From assembly GCA_018242165.1 (NCBI GenBank), contig JAFECL010000088.1, positions 1-34,480 of the forward strand: a stretch of 34,480 nucleotides of DNA, written 5' to 3'. The stretch's first letter is position 1, and each line of letters opens with the position of its first letter. The position numbers and the translations under genes are program-made. Positions 15,533 to 23,712 of the stretch are shown here, one piece after another. Source of the stretch: Pseudomonadota bacterium (lineage in GTDB: Bacteria; Pseudomonadota; Alphaproteobacteria; Sphingomonadales; Sphingomonadaceae). Below the pieces are notes generated by a model that was given only the letters and a program-made list of their open reading frames with translations, was not told the origin of the DNA and made no database searches.

Positions 15533-16666
15533 TCAGGCGGTGATCTTCAGCAGCTTGATCGCATCGCTGTCGAGCACCTGCCCACCGATCCGCTTCGTCG
15601 CGTAGAAGTTGACGAAGGGCTTGTTCGAATAGGGATCGCGCAGGATCCGGGTCGCCATCCGTTCGGTGATCAGATAGCCATTCTGGAAGTTGCCGAAGGC
15701 GATCGGGAAGGCGTTGGCGGCAATGTCGGGCATGTCGGCGGCCTCGATCACCGGATAGCCCAGCAGACGGTCCGGCTGGCCATCGACCAGCCCGCCCTGC
15801 CACAGGAAGGCCCCCTCGGCGTCCTTCAGCTTGCGCACGGCGGCCAGGGTGTTCGAATTCATCACCCACACCGCGCCCTGGCGGTGCGCCGGCTTGGCCG
15901 CCATCACCATGTCGATCAGGTGCAGTTCGGGCGTGGCGTCAAAGCCGGTGGCGTTGCCGCTGCCGATGAATTGCAGCGTGCCGAAGGCGCGGGCCGCATC
16001 GTTGGTGGCCGCGACCGGCGAGGCGAGGAAGCCCAGCGGCTGGTTGGTGCCGGTGCCGGAGACGAAAGCGGCCCCTTCGGCACGGGCGAATTCGCGGGCA
16101 ATCTCGTCGGCCAGCCACGATTCAAGATCGAAGGCGGCATCGTCGAGCATCTGCTGGCTGGCCGAGGGGTTGGCGTAAAGCTCGCCATAGGGCGGGGCGA
16201 TCTGCGCGAACTTCGGGCTGGCGGTTTCGGGGCGCGTGGCGGTTTCAGCCACCCAGCCCGAGCTGGCGTTGTTCAGCGAGACCAGCTTGCGATAGCCGGC
16301 GCTGCCGGTCTGCACCACCTGAGCCACGGCGCGGATCGGGCTCAGCACCTTCATCCGTTCGGCGATGCGGGCGTCGATCTGCTGCGGCACGTCATAGCCG
16401 CCATCGGCCAGGCTGCCGACCGACATCGACTTCAGCTCGGCCTCGCGGCCCTGGCGCAGATAGCCGTCGACAAAGCCCTTCAGTTCGAGATCGACGCCGG
16501 CATTGCCGCCGCCGATCAGCGGGCGGGCAGGGCGGGCGCTGTGGCTGAGCCGCGACTTCACTTCCTCGATATCGCCGCGCAGCGCACCCAGCGCGGCTTC
16601 GGCGGCTTCCTGCCGGGCGAGCAGATCGAACGAGGCGTCCAGCGCTTCGGGGGTATCATTCTCCAT
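15533..16666 (-). CDS. GTA g5, HK97-fold major capsid protein
   Basis: Builds the capsid shell. It has 377 residues. An N-terminal prosegment (about 1-90) is predicted helical (coiled-coil-like LARQEAAEAALGALRGDIEE), the target of the g4 protease. The HK97 core starts near GFVDGYLRQGREAELKSMSV, with GGYDVPQQIDARIAERM, YGELYANPSASQQMLDDAAF, FARAEGAAFVSGTGTNQPLG and a C-terminus GQVLDSDAIKLLKITA. ATG 16666 has AAGG about ten bases upstream. A terminator-like hairpin precedes it and two hairpins follow it, which may give it its own mRNA stability. Confidence 0.95.
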   Translation of the reverse strand: MENDTPEALDASFDLLARQEAAEAALGALRGDIEEVKSRLSHSARPARPLIGGGNAGVDLELKGFVDGYLRQGREAELKSMSVGSLADGGYDVPQQIDARIAERMKVLSPIRAVAQVVQTGSAGYRKLVSLNNASSGWVAETATRPETASPKFAQIAPPYGELYANPSASQQMLDDAAFDLESWLADEIAREFARAEGAAFVSGTGTNQPLGFLASPVAATNDAARAFGTLQFIGSGNATGFDATPELHLIDMVMAAKPAHRQGAVWVMNSNTLAAVRKLKDAEGAFLWQGGLVDGQPDRLLGYPVIEAADMPDIAANAFPIAFGNFQNGYLITERMATRILRDPYSNKPFVNFYATKRIGGQVLDSDAIKLLKITA

Positions 16667-16688
16667 GGGGCAACTACCTTTCTTCAAC

Positions 16689-16713
16689 AAAAAAGGCCGC
16701 CCCAGTGGCGGCC
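16689..16713 (-). terminator. Terminator-like hairpin between protease and capsid genes
   Basis: On the minus strand GGCCGCC, loop ACTGG, GGCGGCC, then six T. It looks like a rho-independent terminator, yet it lies inside the GTA operon with only 22 bases between its T run and the capsid ATG, leaving no room for a promoter. It could cause partial termination, need antitermination or mark an mRNA processing point. Confidence 0.7.
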
Positions 16714-16761
16714 GTACCAAATTGGCCCCGGGCTGCCCCGCGGCCGTTCCAAAAACGCGTG

Positions 16762-17214
16762 TCAGGCGATCAGGTGAACCCGCGCGCCGTGCTGCATCGG
16801 GTGGGTGACCAGGCTGATCTCGAACAGTTCGATGTCTTTCAGCTCGCGCCCCGCCGCGTCGCGGTCGAAGGCGCGGGCGCGATAGCCGAACGACAGGCCG
16901 GTAACCTTGCCGGCCTTCAGCGCGGCGGCGGCCCCACCGGCGGGATTGTCGATGCTGGCCACCACGCGCAGCCCGCGCGGATCCTCGCTGGCCTGCTCGA
17001 TCCAGCCGATCCGCTGGTCGGGGCAATGCTGCCAGTAGAGCGGCAAGGGCCCCTGCCGCGCCACGCGGCGCTCCGCCAGCGTGCGGGCAAAGGCGCCGGG
17101 GCGGATCGTGTCGCGCCCGGCATCGCGCCGGTCGAACAGCGCGGCATAGCCGGCAAAGCGCAGCCCGCCGGCGGGGGCGGGGGGCAGCCCGGCGGGGTCG
17201 GTCGCGGCGCTCAT
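16762..17214 (-). CDS. GTA g4, HK97-family prohead protease
   Basis: Cuts the capsid prosegment during head maturation. It has 150 residues, near RcGTA g4. Family motifs: GLRFAGYAALFDRRDAGRDT (17-36), an RPGAF block, PLYWQHCPDQRIGWIE with the catalytic His (H64), and LKAGKVTGLSFGYRA with the serine region (S108). The conserved FEISLVTHPM follows. ATG 17214 overlaps the previous stop (ATGA). Some clades join protease and capsid; here they are separate. Confidence 0.92.
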   Translation of the reverse strand: MSAATDPAGLPPAPAGGLRFAGYAALFDRRDAGRDTIRPGAFARTLAERRVARQGPLPLYWQHCPDQRIGWIEQASEDPRGLRVVASIDNPAGGAAAALKAGKVTGLSFGYRARAFDRDAAGRELKDIELFEISLVTHPMQHGARVHLIA

Positions 17215-17519
17215 TTCAGCAGCTCCGTCACCCCGCCGCGCACCGCGATGCCGATCAGCAACAGGGCCAGCAGCGCGCGGAACAGCCATTCGATCAGCAC
17301 CTTCCACACCGATCGCTTGGCATCGCGCCAGGCCCGCAGCAGTTCGCGCAGTTCGACCAGATCGTCCTGGGCGTGGGCATCGGTCAGCCCCAGCCGGGCC
17401 AGCATCCGCTCGGCCCCCAGCTCCGAGGCTTCCTCGACGATCGCCCGCAGCGAGACGAGGTCGCCCCCCGCCTCGCTTTCCTGCGCGATCAGCCGCGCCA
17501 GCATATCCTCGCGGATCAC
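17211..17519 (-). CDS. GTA g3.5-like DUF6127 family protein
   Basis: A 102-residue protein starting with GTG at 17519, overlapping the portal stop (GTGA). The N-terminal two thirds are helical and charged (MLARLIAQESEAGGDLVSLR, then IVEEASELGAERMLARLGL), the last third holds one predicted membrane helix (VLIEWLFRALLALLLIGIAV, about 75-94) and a short tail. It matches the DUF6127 type found between portal and protease in GTA clusters. Function is unknown; a membrane segment next to the portal is unusual for a phage-like head gene. Confidence 0.75.
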   Translation of the reverse strand: MIREDMLARLIAQESEAGGDLVSLRAIVEEASELGAERMLARLGLTDAHAQDDLVELRELLRAWRDAKRSVWKVLIEWLFRALLALLLIGIAVRGGVTELLK

Positions 17520-18670
17520 GGCTGCACCTCGGCCGGGGCCAGGCCCAGCATGGCGCGTTTCTCGCCATCGCTGAGGAAGCTGGCGGCGTTCACCTGGCTC
17601 CACAGCGCCTGGCGGTCCTCGGCCAGCGCCGGCACCTTGTCGAGGTCGATGGTCAGGCTCGCGCCGGGGAACCAGGTCGCCAGCCCCTCGGTCAGGGCGG
17701 AAAACAGCTTGGCCGCCAGCGGCAGCAGGGTCAGCCGCCACAGCGCGCGGTTGGCCTCGCGGTAGTTGGCGTAGGTCGAATCCCCCGGCAGCCCCAGCAG
17801 CATCGGCGGCACCCCGAAGGCCAGCGCGATGTCGCGCGCCGCCGCCGCCTTCAGCGCGGCGAAATCCATGTCGGCGGGCGACATCGACAGCGATTGCCAC
17901 TTCAGCCCGCCATCCAGCAGCATCGGCCGCCCGGCATTGCCGTTGCCCGAAAAGGCCTGGGCCAACTCGTTCCGCAGTCGCTCGAACTGGTCGGGCGAAA
18001 GGCCACCACCGGCGGCACCGGCGTCATAGACCAGCGCCCCGCTGGGCCGCGCAGCGTTCTCCAGCAGCGAGCGGTTCCAGTTGGCCGCGGCATTGTGGGT
18101 CGCCACCGCCTGATCGGCGGCGGCCAGGCAGCCGGCGCCATAGTGATCGTCGCCGGGGTGATAGCCCCGGATGTGGATCAGGTTGGGCGAGGCATCCTGA
18201 TCGAGAACCGGAATGGTGATCTTCCGGTCGTTGACCTGATAGGCAAAGGCAGCTGGCCAGCCATCGGCGCCGGCGATCACCGTCACCCGCTCGGGCCGCA
18301 GCGCGAACAGCTCCACCGGCATGCCGGCGGCATCCTTCATGATCTGGACATAGGCATTGCCGTGCAGCAGGAACTGGCTGGCCAGCGTTTCCAGCAGCGA
18401 TTGCCCTGCGCTGGTGGCGCCAACCAGCGCGATCAGCCCGGGATCGGCCGGCATCAGCGGTGCCCCGGCGATCCCGTCGGCCACCAGCCGCACCGCGCGG
18501 TGGGCCACCGGGTTTTCGAGGTAGGCGTTGCGCACCGCCCGGTCGAAGCGGAACGGTGCCCGGCCCGCCGGTGTTTCGCCGAAGGTCCAGGGGCTGAAAT
18601 AGGATCGCGCCAGCGGCACCCGGTCGCCCGTGCCCTTGAAGGCTGCGGCCAGTGATTGCAGGAAATTCAT
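17516..18670 (-). CDS. GTA g3, HK97-family portal protein
   Basis: The dodecameric entry ring of the capsid. It has 384 residues. Visible portal features: an N-terminal region with YFSPWTFGETPAGRAPFRFD, AYLENPVAHRAVRLVADGIA (49-68), GNAYVQIMKDAAGMPVEL, IHIRGYHPGDDHYGAGCLAA and FGVPPMLLGLPGDSTYANYR, the conserved C-terminal portal motif. It starts 46 bases after the large terminase stop, the widest gap in the head module apart from those beside the capsid gene. The next gene overlaps the stop by 4 bases. Confidence 0.93.
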   Translation of the reverse strand: MNFLQSLAAAFKGTGDRVPLARSYFSPWTFGETPAGRAPFRFDRAVRNAYLENPVAHRAVRLVADGIAGAPLMPADPGLIALVGATSAGQSLLETLASQFLLHGNAYVQIMKDAAGMPVELFALRPERVTVIAGADGWPAAFAYQVNDRKITIPVLDQDASPNLIHIRGYHPGDDHYGAGCLAAADQAVATHNAAANWNRSLLENAARPSGALVYDAGAAGGGLSPDQFERLRNELAQAFSGNGNAGRPMLLDGGLKWQSLSMSPADMDFAALKAAAARDIALAFGVPPMLLGLPGDSTYANYREANRALWRLTLLPLAAKLFSALTEGLATWFPGASLTIDLDKVPALAEDRQALWSQVNAASFLSDGEKRAMLGLAPAEVQP

Positions 18671-18716
18671 GGCAAGCCTTTCGCCAGATAGGTTGGTTGA
18701 TAAAGCGGGGTGGCGG

Positions 18717-20042
18717 TCAGAAATCGGTCACGATGCGGGGTTCGGCGCGCGGGCCCAGCAACAGTTCGCTCAGCGCCCAGACGGTGGCATCGGCCCGGTC
18801 GGGCGAGCGGCCCGGCCCGTGATAGCCACCCCCCGCCACCAGCCCGCACAGCTGGTCTTCCAGTGCGGGAAAGGTGCCGCAGTGCCGCACCCGCCCCGCC
18901 TCGTAGAGCGCCGCCACCGGTTCGGCCCGGGCGGCCTTGTTCCGGGTGGCGTGGACCAGCCGCACCGGCAGGGTGATCTCGGCGGCGCGCAGCACGCTTT
19001 CCACCATCGCGCCGCCCTGGTTGGCCTCGGCCACCACCCGGTCGGCCTGCCAGCTGCGCGCCGCCCCGGCCACGGCGCGGGCCCAGCGTTCGGGCGTGGC
19101 GCGCTGCACGGTGGCATCGTCCAGCACCCGCGCCACGCCATCATGGCCCAGCGCGGCCACCACGATCCCGCAGGCATCGCCATGGGCCGAGGCTGGCGGA
19201 TCCACCGCCACCACCACCCGCGCATGGCCACCGGGCGGGGCCGGATCGCGGCAGCCTTCCAGCAGCGCGCGGGTCCACAGCGCGCCGGCCCGGTCGGTGA
19301 TCAGCTCGCCATCCAGTTCCTGCCGGGCCAGCTGGCTCTTGCCATAAGTGCGGCGGATGTCGCGGATGTAGCGGGCCGGCAGGTTGGTGCGGTTGTCTTC
19401 GGTGCGGCCGCGCGTCATCACCGTGTCGGCCTCGCCCAGCAGGCGTTCGATCAGCGGCACCGCGCGCGGGGTAGTGGTGGCCAGCACCCGGGGCAGCTCG
19501 CCCAGGCGCAGGCCGAACAGCAGGTTGTCCCAGGTCGCCACCGCGCGGCCCCCGGCATTGTCCCACTTGCCGATCTCGTCGCACCAGGCGTGGCTGTGCT
19601 GGGCACCGCGCAGTGCCTCGGGCTCGGCGGCGGAATAGAGCGTGGCCTGCGCCCCGTTGGGCCAGGTCAGCCGCCGCAGCGATGGTTCGAAGCGGGGCCG
19701 GCGGCTGGGCGCGCAGCAGGCCAGCAGGCCGCTCTCGCCCTCGACCATCACCGCCCGCGCCTCGGCCAGGCTGGCGCCGACCAGCGCGAGCCGGACGTGG
19801 GGGTTGCCCACCACCTGCTGGCGCGCCCATTCGGCGCCGGTGCGGGTCTTGCCAAAGCCGCGCCCGGCCATCACCAGCCAGACCCGCCAGTCGCCATCGG
19901 GGGGCAACTGTTCGGGCCGGGCCCACAGCTGCCAGTTGGGGCCCAGTTCGTATTTTTCCTCGTCCGACAGGCTGGCAAGGTGGGCCAGCCGCGTCGCCGC
20001 CGGCTCGGACAGCAGCCAGTCGAGCTTCTTGTTACGCCTCAT
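18717..20042 (-). CDS. GTA g2, large terminase subunit
   Basis: ATP-driven motor that pumps host DNA into the capsid. It has 441 residues. The Walker A motif is AGRGFGKT (59-66), and a Walker B-like segment is HAWCDEIGKWDNA. The C-terminal nuclease region shows ARVVVAVDPPASAHGDACG and the late acidic motif DRADATVWALSELLLG. ATG 20042 overlaps g1 by 11 bases. In GTAs the terminase packages random host DNA rather than its own genome. Confidence 0.93.
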   Translation of the reverse strand: MRRNKKLDWLLSEPAATRLAHLASLSDEEKYELGPNWQLWARPEQLPPDGDWRVWLVMAGRGFGKTRTGAEWARQQVVGNPHVRLALVGASLAEARAVMVEGESGLLACCAPSRRPRFEPSLRRLTWPNGAQATLYSAAEPEALRGAQHSHAWCDEIGKWDNAGGRAVATWDNLLFGLRLGELPRVLATTTPRAVPLIERLLGEADTVMTRGRTEDNRTNLPARYIRDIRRTYGKSQLARQELDGELITDRAGALWTRALLEGCRDPAPPGGHARVVVAVDPPASAHGDACGIVVAALGHDGVARVLDDATVQRATPERWARAVAGAARSWQADRVVAEANQGGAMVESVLRAAEITLPVRLVHATRNKAARAEPVAALYEAGRVRHCGTFPALEDQLCGLVAGGGYHGPGRSPDRADATVWALSELLLGPRAEPRIVTDF

Positions 20043-20529
20043 CGTCGTCGCTTTCGCCGCGCGCGGCCAGGGCGCGCTGGCGCATCAGTTCCAGCTTGGC
20101 GTTGAGCGAGGCGACCACCGCCTCGGCATCCTCGTCGTCGCGCATCGCCCGCTCGCGCGCCACGCTGTCGCGGTGCGCGGCCAGCAGGCGCAGCGCGGTG
20201 GCGTTGTCGTAAGTGCGGGTGCCCTTCTTCGCCCCGGCGGCGGGCTTGATCTCGCCCTCGCGCAGCCGGCGCAGCAGTTCGAGTTCGAGGTGGTCATAGC
20301 CCTCGCACAGCGCGCGCTGCCAGGCGCGGTTGAACTCGGCATTGCTGCGGCGCACCTCATAGGCGGTGAAAGTGGTGATGCCGGCGGCGCGCGCCGCGGC
20401 GCTGACGTTCGAGGTTGCCGCCAGTTCGGCGAGGAACCGCCGGCTCCAGGTCCTGAAGGCGGGCGTGGTGGTGCGGCTGGTGCCAGCGGCGCCGCGCGCC
20501 GCCGCACCCCGCGTGGCGGTGCTTGCCAT
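20032..20529 (-). CDS. GTA g1, small terminase-like protein
   Basis: Recognises DNA for packaging in phages; in GTAs its specificity is relaxed. It has 165 residues. The N-terminal 25 are Ala/Thr-rich and probably disordered; a helix-turn-helix candidate lies in TSNVSAAARAAGITTFTAY (39-57), followed by EFNRAWQRALCEGYDHLELE and a C-terminal helical oligomerisation part with AVVASLNAKLELMRQRAL. It is the first gene of the cluster. The ribosome-binding site before ATG 20529 is weak, so a different start is possible. Confidence 0.85.
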   Translation of the reverse strand: MASTATRGAAARGAAGTSRTTTPAFRTWSRRFLAELAATSNVSAAARAAGITTFTAYEVRRSNAEFNRAWQRALCEGYDHLELELLRRLREGEIKPAAGAKKGTRTYDNATALRLLAAHRDSVARERAMRDDEDAEAVVASLNAKLELMRQRALAARGESDDDEA

Positions 20530-20605
20530 GCCGGTGATCCGTGCCGTTGAAGGGAAGGGTGTTCCGCGAGGAGGCCGCTGCGACTCGGTCCATCGCGATG
20601 TTCCT

Positions 20606-20636
20606 GTTATGTGCCAGAACAGCGTGACGATGTCAA
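20606..20636 (-). promoter_or_regulatory. Candidate promoter of the GTA operon
   Basis: On the minus strand TTGACA (20636-20631) and CATAAC (20611-20606) could be -35 and -10 boxes, but the spacer is 19 bases. It is 77 bases before g1. A TTAA at 20656-20659 is a CtrA half-site without a good partner. An overlapping GTTC-N7-GTGC (20600-20614, plus strand) resembles a LexA box with one mismatch. Confidence 0.35.
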
Positions 20637-20749
20637 GATAAATGTGCCATATCGGTTAAATGATCGCAACGCTTGCCGCGCCGGGGGCGGGCAACTAGGT
20701 ATCGCGCCAGATCCGGCCGCGTGCGGCCACCGCAGGAGCTTGCCCCCCG

Positions 20750-21382
20750 ATGATCCGCCGCCTCTACGACTGGATTCTGGCCAAGGCCGCCCATCCCCGC
20801 GCCGAATGGTGGCTGGCCTTCCTCGCCTTTGCCGATGGCGGGCTGTTCCCGTTCCCGCCGCACCCGCTGCTGGGGCTGATGTGCCTGGCCAACCCGGCCC
20901 GCGCGGTGCGCTTCGCGGTGATCACCACGCTGGCCTCGGTGGCGGGCGGGGCCTTTGGCTATGGCATCGGCCATTTCGTTTACAGCACCGTCGGCACCCA
21001 GCTGCTGGCGCTGCTGGGGCTGACCGCCAAGTTCCCCACCACCGCCTGCTATCTCAAGGCCTATGGCACCGAAATCATCGTGTTCAAGGCGGCCACCCCG
21101 ATCCCCTTCCTGCTGATCTCGGTCACCGCCGGGTTCATCGGCTTTCCCTTCCCGGCCTTCCTTGGTGCCAGCCTGGCCTCGCGCGGGGTGATCTTCCTGA
21201 CCGTGGGGGTGCTGTTCCGGCTGTTCGGCCCGCCGATCAAGGCCTTCATCGACAAGTACCTGGCCTGGCTGGTCGCGGCCTTCGTGGTGGTGGCGGTTTC
21301 GGGCTATGTCGCGGTCTCGGTCTTGACCGGCGGGGCCAAGGCCACGCATGACCGCTGCGCCGCGGCGACCATGCCGGGCTGA
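20750..21382 (+). CDS. YqaA/DedA (VTT domain) family membrane protein
   Basis: An integral inner-membrane protein of 210 residues with a VTT/SNARE-associated core; such proteins move lipids between membrane leaflets, though this one is unstudied. Evidence: WWLAFLAFADGGLFPFPPHP (20-39), TLASVAGGAFGYGIGHF (60-76), EIIVFKAATPIPFLLISVTA (108-127) and four or five hydrophobic spans. ATG 20750 has AGGAGCT nine bases before it. It ends 19 bases before the hydroxylase gene, probably an operon. It stands divergent to the GTA cluster. Confidence 0.88.
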   Translation: MIRRLYDWILAKAAHPRAEWWLAFLAFADGGLFPFPPHPLLGLMCLANPARAVRFAVITTLASVAGGAFGYGIGHFVYSTVGTQLLALLGLTAKFPTTACYLKAYGTEIIVFKAATPIPFLLISVTAGFIGFPFPAFLGASLASRGVIFLTVGVLFRLFGPPIKAFIDKYLAWLVAAFVVVAVSGYVAVSVLTGGAKATHDRCAAATMPG

Positions 21383-21401
21383 TAGGGGGGGGGCGCGCGC
21401 C

Positions 21402-22199
21402 ATGGAAATGCAGACGGCCACCTGGGTGGTGATCGGAATTTTCCTGGCCTTCGCCCTGGCCGAGCTGGCCTGGACCCGGTTCTTCAGCAAGCCCGGGCAG
21501 ACCATCGACGACGTGCTGGTCGAGGGGATCGGTTCGCCCGTCCTGCTGCTGCTGACCCAGCCGGCGATCATCGTCGCGGTCGGCCTGCTGATGGGCTGGC
21601 TGGTGCCGGGGCAGCGCGATGTCCTGGCGCACCTGCCCTGGCCGGCGGCGGTGGCGCTGTTCCTGCTGTTCGACGACATGACGCAATACTGGTGGCACCG
21701 CACCTCGCACGCGGTGCCCTGGCTGTATAACCTGCACCGGGCCCACCACGATGGCCGCTACATGTCGGTGCGGATCGTCTACCGGAACAACATCCTCTAC
21801 TATGCGATGATGCCCGGGCTGTGGTTCGACGGGGCGCTGATCTACCTGGGGCTGGGCTGGGTCTATGCCGGCTATGTCATCGTCAAGCAGGCGGTGATCA
21901 TCGGCGCGCACTGCGATGTGGCGTGGGATCGGCCGCTTTACCGGATCAAGGCGCTGTCGCCGCTGATGTGGCTGGTCGAGCGGACCATCTCCACCCCCAG
22001 CACCCACCATGCCCACCATGGCCGCCACGCCAGCGATCCGGCCACCCATTACAAGGGCAATTACGGCAACCTGCTGTTCTTCTGGGACGTGCTGTTCGGC
22101 ACGGCGAAGATCACCCGTTCCTACCCGGAAAACTATGGGGTGGAGAACCTGCCGCCGGCCCACGCCGGACGGCAGCTCCTCTGGCCGATTATCCGATAA
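21402..22199 (+). CDS. Fatty acid hydroxylase / sterol desaturase family membrane enzyme
   Basis: A diiron membrane enzyme of 265 residues that hydroxylates or desaturates lipid chains. The histidine clusters are complete: HRTSH (H99, H103), LHRAHH (H112, H115, H116) and THHAHHGRHASD near residue 205. Four hydrophobic spans are visible. ATG 21402 follows a G-rich Shine-Dalgarno-like stretch; an in-frame ATG at 21348 overlaps the upstream gene and is less likely. The 3' end overlaps the convergent serine palmitoyltransferase by 11 bases, so a role in hydroxylating sphingoid bases or acyl chains is attractive, but is inference. Confidence 0.88.
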   Translation: MEMQTATWVVIGIFLAFALAELAWTRFFSKPGQTIDDVLVEGIGSPVLLLLTQPAIIVAVGLLMGWLVPGQRDVLAHLPWPAAVALFLLFDDMTQYWWHRTSHAVPWLYNLHRAHHDGRYMSVRIVYRNNILYYAMMPGLWFDGALIYLGLGWVYAGYVIVKQAVIIGAHCDVAWDRPLYRIKALSPLMWLVERTISTPSTHHAHHGRHASDPATHYKGNYGNLLFFWDVLFGTAKITRSYPENYGVENLPPAHAGRQLLWPIIR

Positions 22200-23391
22200 T
22201 CCCGGTTGCCGTACCGGCGCGGGTGAACATGCCGATGATCGTCTGCACCTGTTCGGCCGAATGTTCGGCGCACAGCGAGCAGCGCAGCAGGGTCATCCCC
22301 GCAGGCGTTGCCGGCGGACGGGCCAGGTTGACGTAAAGCCCTTCCTTCAGCAGCGCCTCCCACATCGCCGCGCCACGCTCCAGATCAGGCATGATCACGC
22401 TGATGATCGCGCTCTGCGGCTCGTCGGTGCCCAGCTGGAAGCCGGCATCGCGCAGCCCCTTGTGCAGCACCCGGCTGTTTTCCCACAGGTGGGCGCGCTT
22501 GTTGTGGCTGTGCATCAGCTTGCGGATGCTGGTGCAGGCGGTGGCCACCACGCTGGGCGGCAGGCTGGCGGTGAAGACATAGGGCCGGCAGACCAGCCGC
22601 ATGATCTCGAACTTGGGGTGGTTCGAAACGCAGAAGCCACCCACCGTGCCGACCGACTTGGAGAATGTGCCGATCACGAAGTCGACGTCCTCCAGGCAGC
22701 CCTGCTCCTCGGCCACGCCGCGCCCGTTGGGGCCGATGAAGCCCATCGAATGCGCCTCGTCCACCAGCACCATCGCGCCGTTGTCCTTGGCGACCTTGAT
22801 CATCTCCTTGAGGGGCGCAATGTCGCCCAGCATCGAATAGACCCCTTCCAGCACCACCAGCTTGCCGGCGCCTTCGGGAATGCGCTTCAGGCGCTTTTCC
22901 ATCGCCCCGATGTCGTTGTGCTTGAAGGGCACCACTTCGGCATCGCCCATCTTGCAGCCATCCCAGATGCTGGCGTGGCTGTCGATGTCGAGCACGATGT
23001 AATCGCCCTTGCCGGCGATGGTGCTGATGATCCCCAGGTTGGCCTGATAGCCGGTGGAAAAGACCATGGCATGGTCCATGCCATAGAATTCCTTCAGCGC
23101 ATCTTCCACCGCGCGGTGCCCGGCATAGGTGCCGTTCAGCACCCGGCTGCCGGTGGTGCCGCTGCCGAAATCATCCAGCGCCTGCTTGCCCGCCGCGATC
23201 ACGTCGGGGTCGAAAGTCATCCCCATGTAATTGTAGGTGCCCAAGAGGATCGTCGGCCGGCCGTTGCAGATCGCCTCGGTCGGGCTCAGCACCTTTTCCA
23301 TGACCATGCTGAAGGGGTCGGTCACCCCGGTGGCCAGCAGGTTGCTGCGCATTTCGATCAGCGGATCGAACTTGGAGAACAGGTCGCTCAT
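22189..23391 (-). CDS. spt: Serine palmitoyltransferase (sphingolipid synthesis)
   Basis: PLP enzyme condensing serine with palmitoyl thioester, the first step of sphingolipid synthesis. It has 400 residues. Residues matching the Sphingomonas paucimobilis enzyme with a constant offset of 20 are H139 (H159), D211 (D231), H214 (H234) and the PLP lysine K245 in GTFSKSVGTVGG (K265). The start at 23391 (MSDLFSKFDP) leaves 4 bases after the acp stop; a longer in-frame start at 23421 would run into acp. The order acp-spt on one strand suggests the acyl group is delivered by that carrier. This gene is a strong marker for sphingomonads. Confidence 0.95.
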   Translation of the reverse strand: MSDLFSKFDPLIEMRSNLLATGVTDPFSMVMEKVLSPTEAICNGRPTILLGTYNYMGMTFDPDVIAAGKQALDDFGSGTTGSRVLNGTYAGHRAVEDALKEFYGMDHAMVFSTGYQANLGIISTIAGKGDYIVLDIDSHASIWDGCKMGDAEVVPFKHNDIGAMEKRLKRIPEGAGKLVVLEGVYSMLGDIAPLKEMIKVAKDNGAMVLVDEAHSMGFIGPNGRGVAEEQGCLEDVDFVIGTFSKSVGTVGGFCVSNHPKFEIMRLVCRPYVFTASLPPSVVATACTSIRKLMHSHNKRAHLWENSRVLHKGLRDAGFQLGTDEPQSAIISVIMPDLERGAAMWEALLKEGLYVNLARPPATPAGMTLLRCSLCAEHSAEQVQTIIGMFTRAGTATGIIG

Positions 23392-23395
23392 CGGC

Positions 23396-23635
23396 TTACC
23401 CCTGCAGCTTGACCACGGCATCGACCAGCTGGCCCCAGGTCTCGATCTCGGCCTGCTGGTTCATGCTGATGATGATGTCGAACTCGTCCTCGATCGCGGC
23501 GACGAAATCCATCACCGTCAGGCTGTCGAATTCCAGGTCGCCGGCAAAGGTGGTGGCGTCGCTGATCGCAACGCCCTTCTTGTTGAAGGGTTCGATCAGC
23601 GCGGCGATCTTCGCCTCGGTGGCGGCGCGGTCCAT
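23396..23635 (-). CDS. Acyl carrier protein partner of serine palmitoyltransferase
   Basis: A 79-residue carrier that holds acyl chains on a phosphopantetheine arm. The attachment serine is S38 in EFDSLTVMDF, and the following helix is acidic (AAIEDEFD). Its stop is 4 bases before spt. Carrier genes next to spt occur in sphingolipid-making alphaproteobacteria and are thought to be specialised for long-chain acyl delivery. ATG 23635 has GGAG 10 bases upstream. Confidence 0.92.
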   Translation of the reverse strand: MDRAATEAKIAALIEPFNKKGVAISDATTFAGDLEFDSLTVMDFVAAIEDEFDIIISMNQQAEIETWGQLVDAVVKLQG

Positions 23636-23712
23636 GTGCGGTTACTCCGGAAAGGTTCGGGCGGCGCTATGGCCGGGGATTGGGGCGGAAAAGGGGCGGG
23701 GCAGGCGGAAAG

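Noticed and set aside
18630-20105. Long plus-strand frame (491 codons) opposite the large terminase
   Set aside because: Shadow of the terminase; Arg/Gly/His-rich composition, no motif and no ribosome-binding site logic.
6523-20529. Inducible prophage
   Set aside because: No integrase, repressor, replication or lysis gene and no attachment repeats; gene order and short tape measure match a GTA.
20654-20670. Full CtrA box before the GTA operon
   Set aside because: Only one TTAA half is present; the expected partner position reads CAAC.
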